Assembly: GCF_032922745.1 (NCBI RefSeq)
Contig: NZ_CP136693.1
Coordinates: forward strand, 1,426,001 to 1,490,000
Origin: Marinobacter salarius
GTDB lineage: Bacteria > Pseudomonadota > Gammaproteobacteria > Pseudomonadales > Oleiphilaceae
Direction of reading: 5' to 3'
Length of the DNA stretch: 64,000 bases
The notes under the pieces were generated by a model, which made no database searches, had not been told where the DNA came from, and was given only the letters and a program-made list of their open reading frames with translations. The stretch's first letter is position 1; every line of letters starts with the position of its first letter. The position numbers were made by a program, and so were the translations under genes. Below are positions 62,887 through 64,000 of the stretch, piece after piece.

Positions 62887-63630
62887 ATGAATGTCTATGA
62901 AACCGACGAACTACTCGGGCAGTACCTGGGGTTTCATTTTGGTGAAAGCCACTTTGGGGTAGGAAATTATCCCGCCCGCTGCGCCGGTATCTGCCAGGAA
63001 TTGGTGGCGGGCCGGGATAAACGGCGAGCGTTGGACCTGGGGTGTGCGGTTGGCCGCACGGCCTTTGAGCTAGGCCGGGTCTTTGATGGTGTGGTGGGGG
63101 TGGACCTTTCCCGCCGGTTCATCGACGCGGCCACCACCCTTCAGAAAACCGGCGAGATTGATTATTTTCGCCGCGACGAAGGGGAGCTTGGCGAGCGCGT
63201 AACGGTGAGCCTGACTGCCCTGGGGCTCGACCGGGCGACTGAAAAAGTATCATTTTCCACCGGCGACGCCAGCAACCTGGGGCCGGAACATGTGGATTAT
63301 GACCTGGTCTTCGCCGGCAATCTGATCGACCGCCTTCAGGATCCGGGCGCCTTTCTGGAAAGCATCCATCGACGCCTGGCTCTGGGTGGCACCCTGGTGA
63401 TCAGCTCGCCCTATACCTTGATGGATGAATTCACCCCAATTGCCAACTGGATTGGCGGATACGAACGCAATGGCCAGCCCTATACGGTCTATCAAGGTAT
63501 GAAAGAAATACTCTCGCACCATTTTGAAGAGATACAGTCGCCCAGGGATGTGCCGTTTGTCATTCGGGAAACCCGACGTAAATTTCAGCACACCATTGCG
63601 GAGCTCAGCGCCTGGCGTCGAACCCGGTGA
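62887..63630 (+). CDS. 4-mercaptohistidine N-methyltransferase-like protein (OvoA C-terminal type)
   Basis: A 247-residue SAM methyltransferase beginning YETDELLGQYLGFHFGESHFG, as in the C-terminal domain of OvoA. The SAM-binding motif is ALDLGCAVGRTAFELG and a post-II motif is YDLVFAGNLIDRLQDP. It probably methylates the imidazole of 5-thiohistidine to give ovothiol A. It lies 10 nt after the sulfoxide synthase gene, behind GAGGA. In many organisms these activities are one fused protein; here they are split. Confidence 0.85.
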   Translation: MNVYETDELLGQYLGFHFGESHFGVGNYPARCAGICQELVAGRDKRRALDLGCAVGRTAFELGRVFDGVVGVDLSRRFIDAATTLQKTGEIDYFRRDEGELGERVTVSLTALGLDRATEKVSFSTGDASNLGPEHVDYDLVFAGNLIDRLQDPGAFLESIHRRLALGGTLVISSPYTLMDEFTPIANWIGGYERNGQPYTVYQGMKEILSHHFEEIQSPRDVPFVIRETRRKFQHTIAELSAWRRTR

Positions 63631-64000
63631 TCAGTCCCGACGGGTAAAAAATGCCGTCTGGGTAGGGTGCCCAACGTCGGGCACGTAGTCTCCAATACCT
63701 CCAAATCGCACGTCATAGCCATTGCGCTCGGCCACGCCACGGGCCCAGCGCTGGAACTTGGGTCTGTCCCACTCGAATTTGTGGTCTTCCTCGCGGAATT
63801 CACCCGGCGCCAGGTCGAACAGGGGGTTGTACTCCCGATTTGGCGTGGTCATGAACAGATACCCTGGCCGGTATTCCCCGAACACCGCGCGTTCCACCCT
63901 CGACAGCTGCTCGGGCCGGACATGTTCAATGGTTTCCACCATGGCGGCCGCATCGTAGCCGGTCAGGGCCGGGTTGCTCTCGGCGTAGGAGCCCCGGATC
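63631..64000 (-). CDS. hen1: Hen1-type 3'-terminal RNA ribose 2'-O-methyltransferase, C-terminal part
   Basis: About 123 C-terminal residues, cut by the right window edge. The metal-dependent Hen1 motif is visible: Glu and His in MVETIEHV, followed by TTPNREYN and FREEDHKFEWDRPKFQRWA. Bacterial Hen1 methylates the 3' end of tRNA repaired by its partner Pnkp, making it resistant to renewed cleavage. No pnkp is on the visible side, so it would have to lie beyond 64000. The gene converges on the ovothiol-type operon with no gap. Confidence 0.88.
   Translation of the reverse strand, partial: IRGSYAESNPALTGYDAAAMVETIEHVRPEQLSRVERAVFGEYRPGYLFMTTPNREYNPLFDLAPGEFREEDHKFEWDRPKFQRWARGVAERNGYDVRFGGIGDYVPDVGHPTQTAFFTRRD

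Overview
The window looks like a chromosome segment of a marine gammaproteobacterium. Gene content and the style of the core genes (three-domain FruB with FruK and FruA, a 529-residue isocitrate lyase, a CASTOR/POLLUX-type channel, a YjgN and M48 pair) fit a Marinobacter-like organism. That assignment is from memory of families, not from a database search. No rRNA or tRNA gene is visible.

Positions 1-28765 form a sulfur-oxidation island. On the minus strand at its left edge are an RND efflux permease (cut by the window edge), its membrane-fusion adaptor, and a QseC/QseB-like two-component pair. Next comes a metallo-beta-lactamase (MBL) gene facing away from a sox operon on the plus strand: soxC, soxD, soxX, soxY, soxZ, soxA, a SoxXA-binding protein, soxB, then DsrE-like, GlcG/HbpS-like, DsbG-like and MBL-like genes. 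A minus-strand operon follows for sulfide handling: persulfide dioxygenase, a DUF442-type sulfurtransferase, sulfide:quinone reductase and a SulP carrier. After it come a second, paralogous two-component pair, an MBL-rhodanese fusion, two YeeE/YedE-type sulfur transporters, a DsbD/TlpA/DsbG thiol-redox operon and a second persulfide dioxygenase. Together these genes could oxidise thiosulfate, sulfide and persulfide to sulfate and keep the periplasmic carrier SoxYZ reduced. Three CTTAAT-N5-CTTAAT type boxes, resembling PmrA/QseB operators, suggest that the local response regulators control several of these units.

Positions 28793-36511 are a mobile-element zone. It holds two group II introns placed end to end behind a transcription terminator (the second with a frameshifted maturase), a truncated secreted-protein gene fused to a decayed tyrosine recombinase, a truncated radical SAM gene, and two identical 1047-bp IS1595-family elements, each with its own 8-bp target duplication. 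This is a plausible right edge of the acquired island.

Positions 36576-64000 look like resident chromosome: a hemerythrin/ferritin-like helical protein, a GH84 glycosidase, a SIMPL protein, the fructose PTS operon with a Cra/FruR-type regulator and operator, a frameshifted chaN, a CASTOR/POLLUX channel and isocitrate lyase. An amyloid-like secretion locus at 51158-56227 follows. It has an Asp-Asn-Ser repeat protein, two small secreted proteins with a VIQN...QxNI tail, a C39-family peptidase, an outer-membrane barrel, and a VpsR-like regulator that has lost the sigma-54 contact and Walker B residues. After it come a thioesterase, M48 and YjgN genes, a DASS/RCK transporter, a split ovothiol-type pair, and the 3' part of a bacterial hen1.

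The strongest candidate for an under-described system is the 51158-56227 locus. It pairs a Fap-like secretion set with a degenerate enhancer-binding-protein regulator, and small substrates that carry a bacteriocin-leader-like LSxxQL...GG motif after an ordinary signal peptide.
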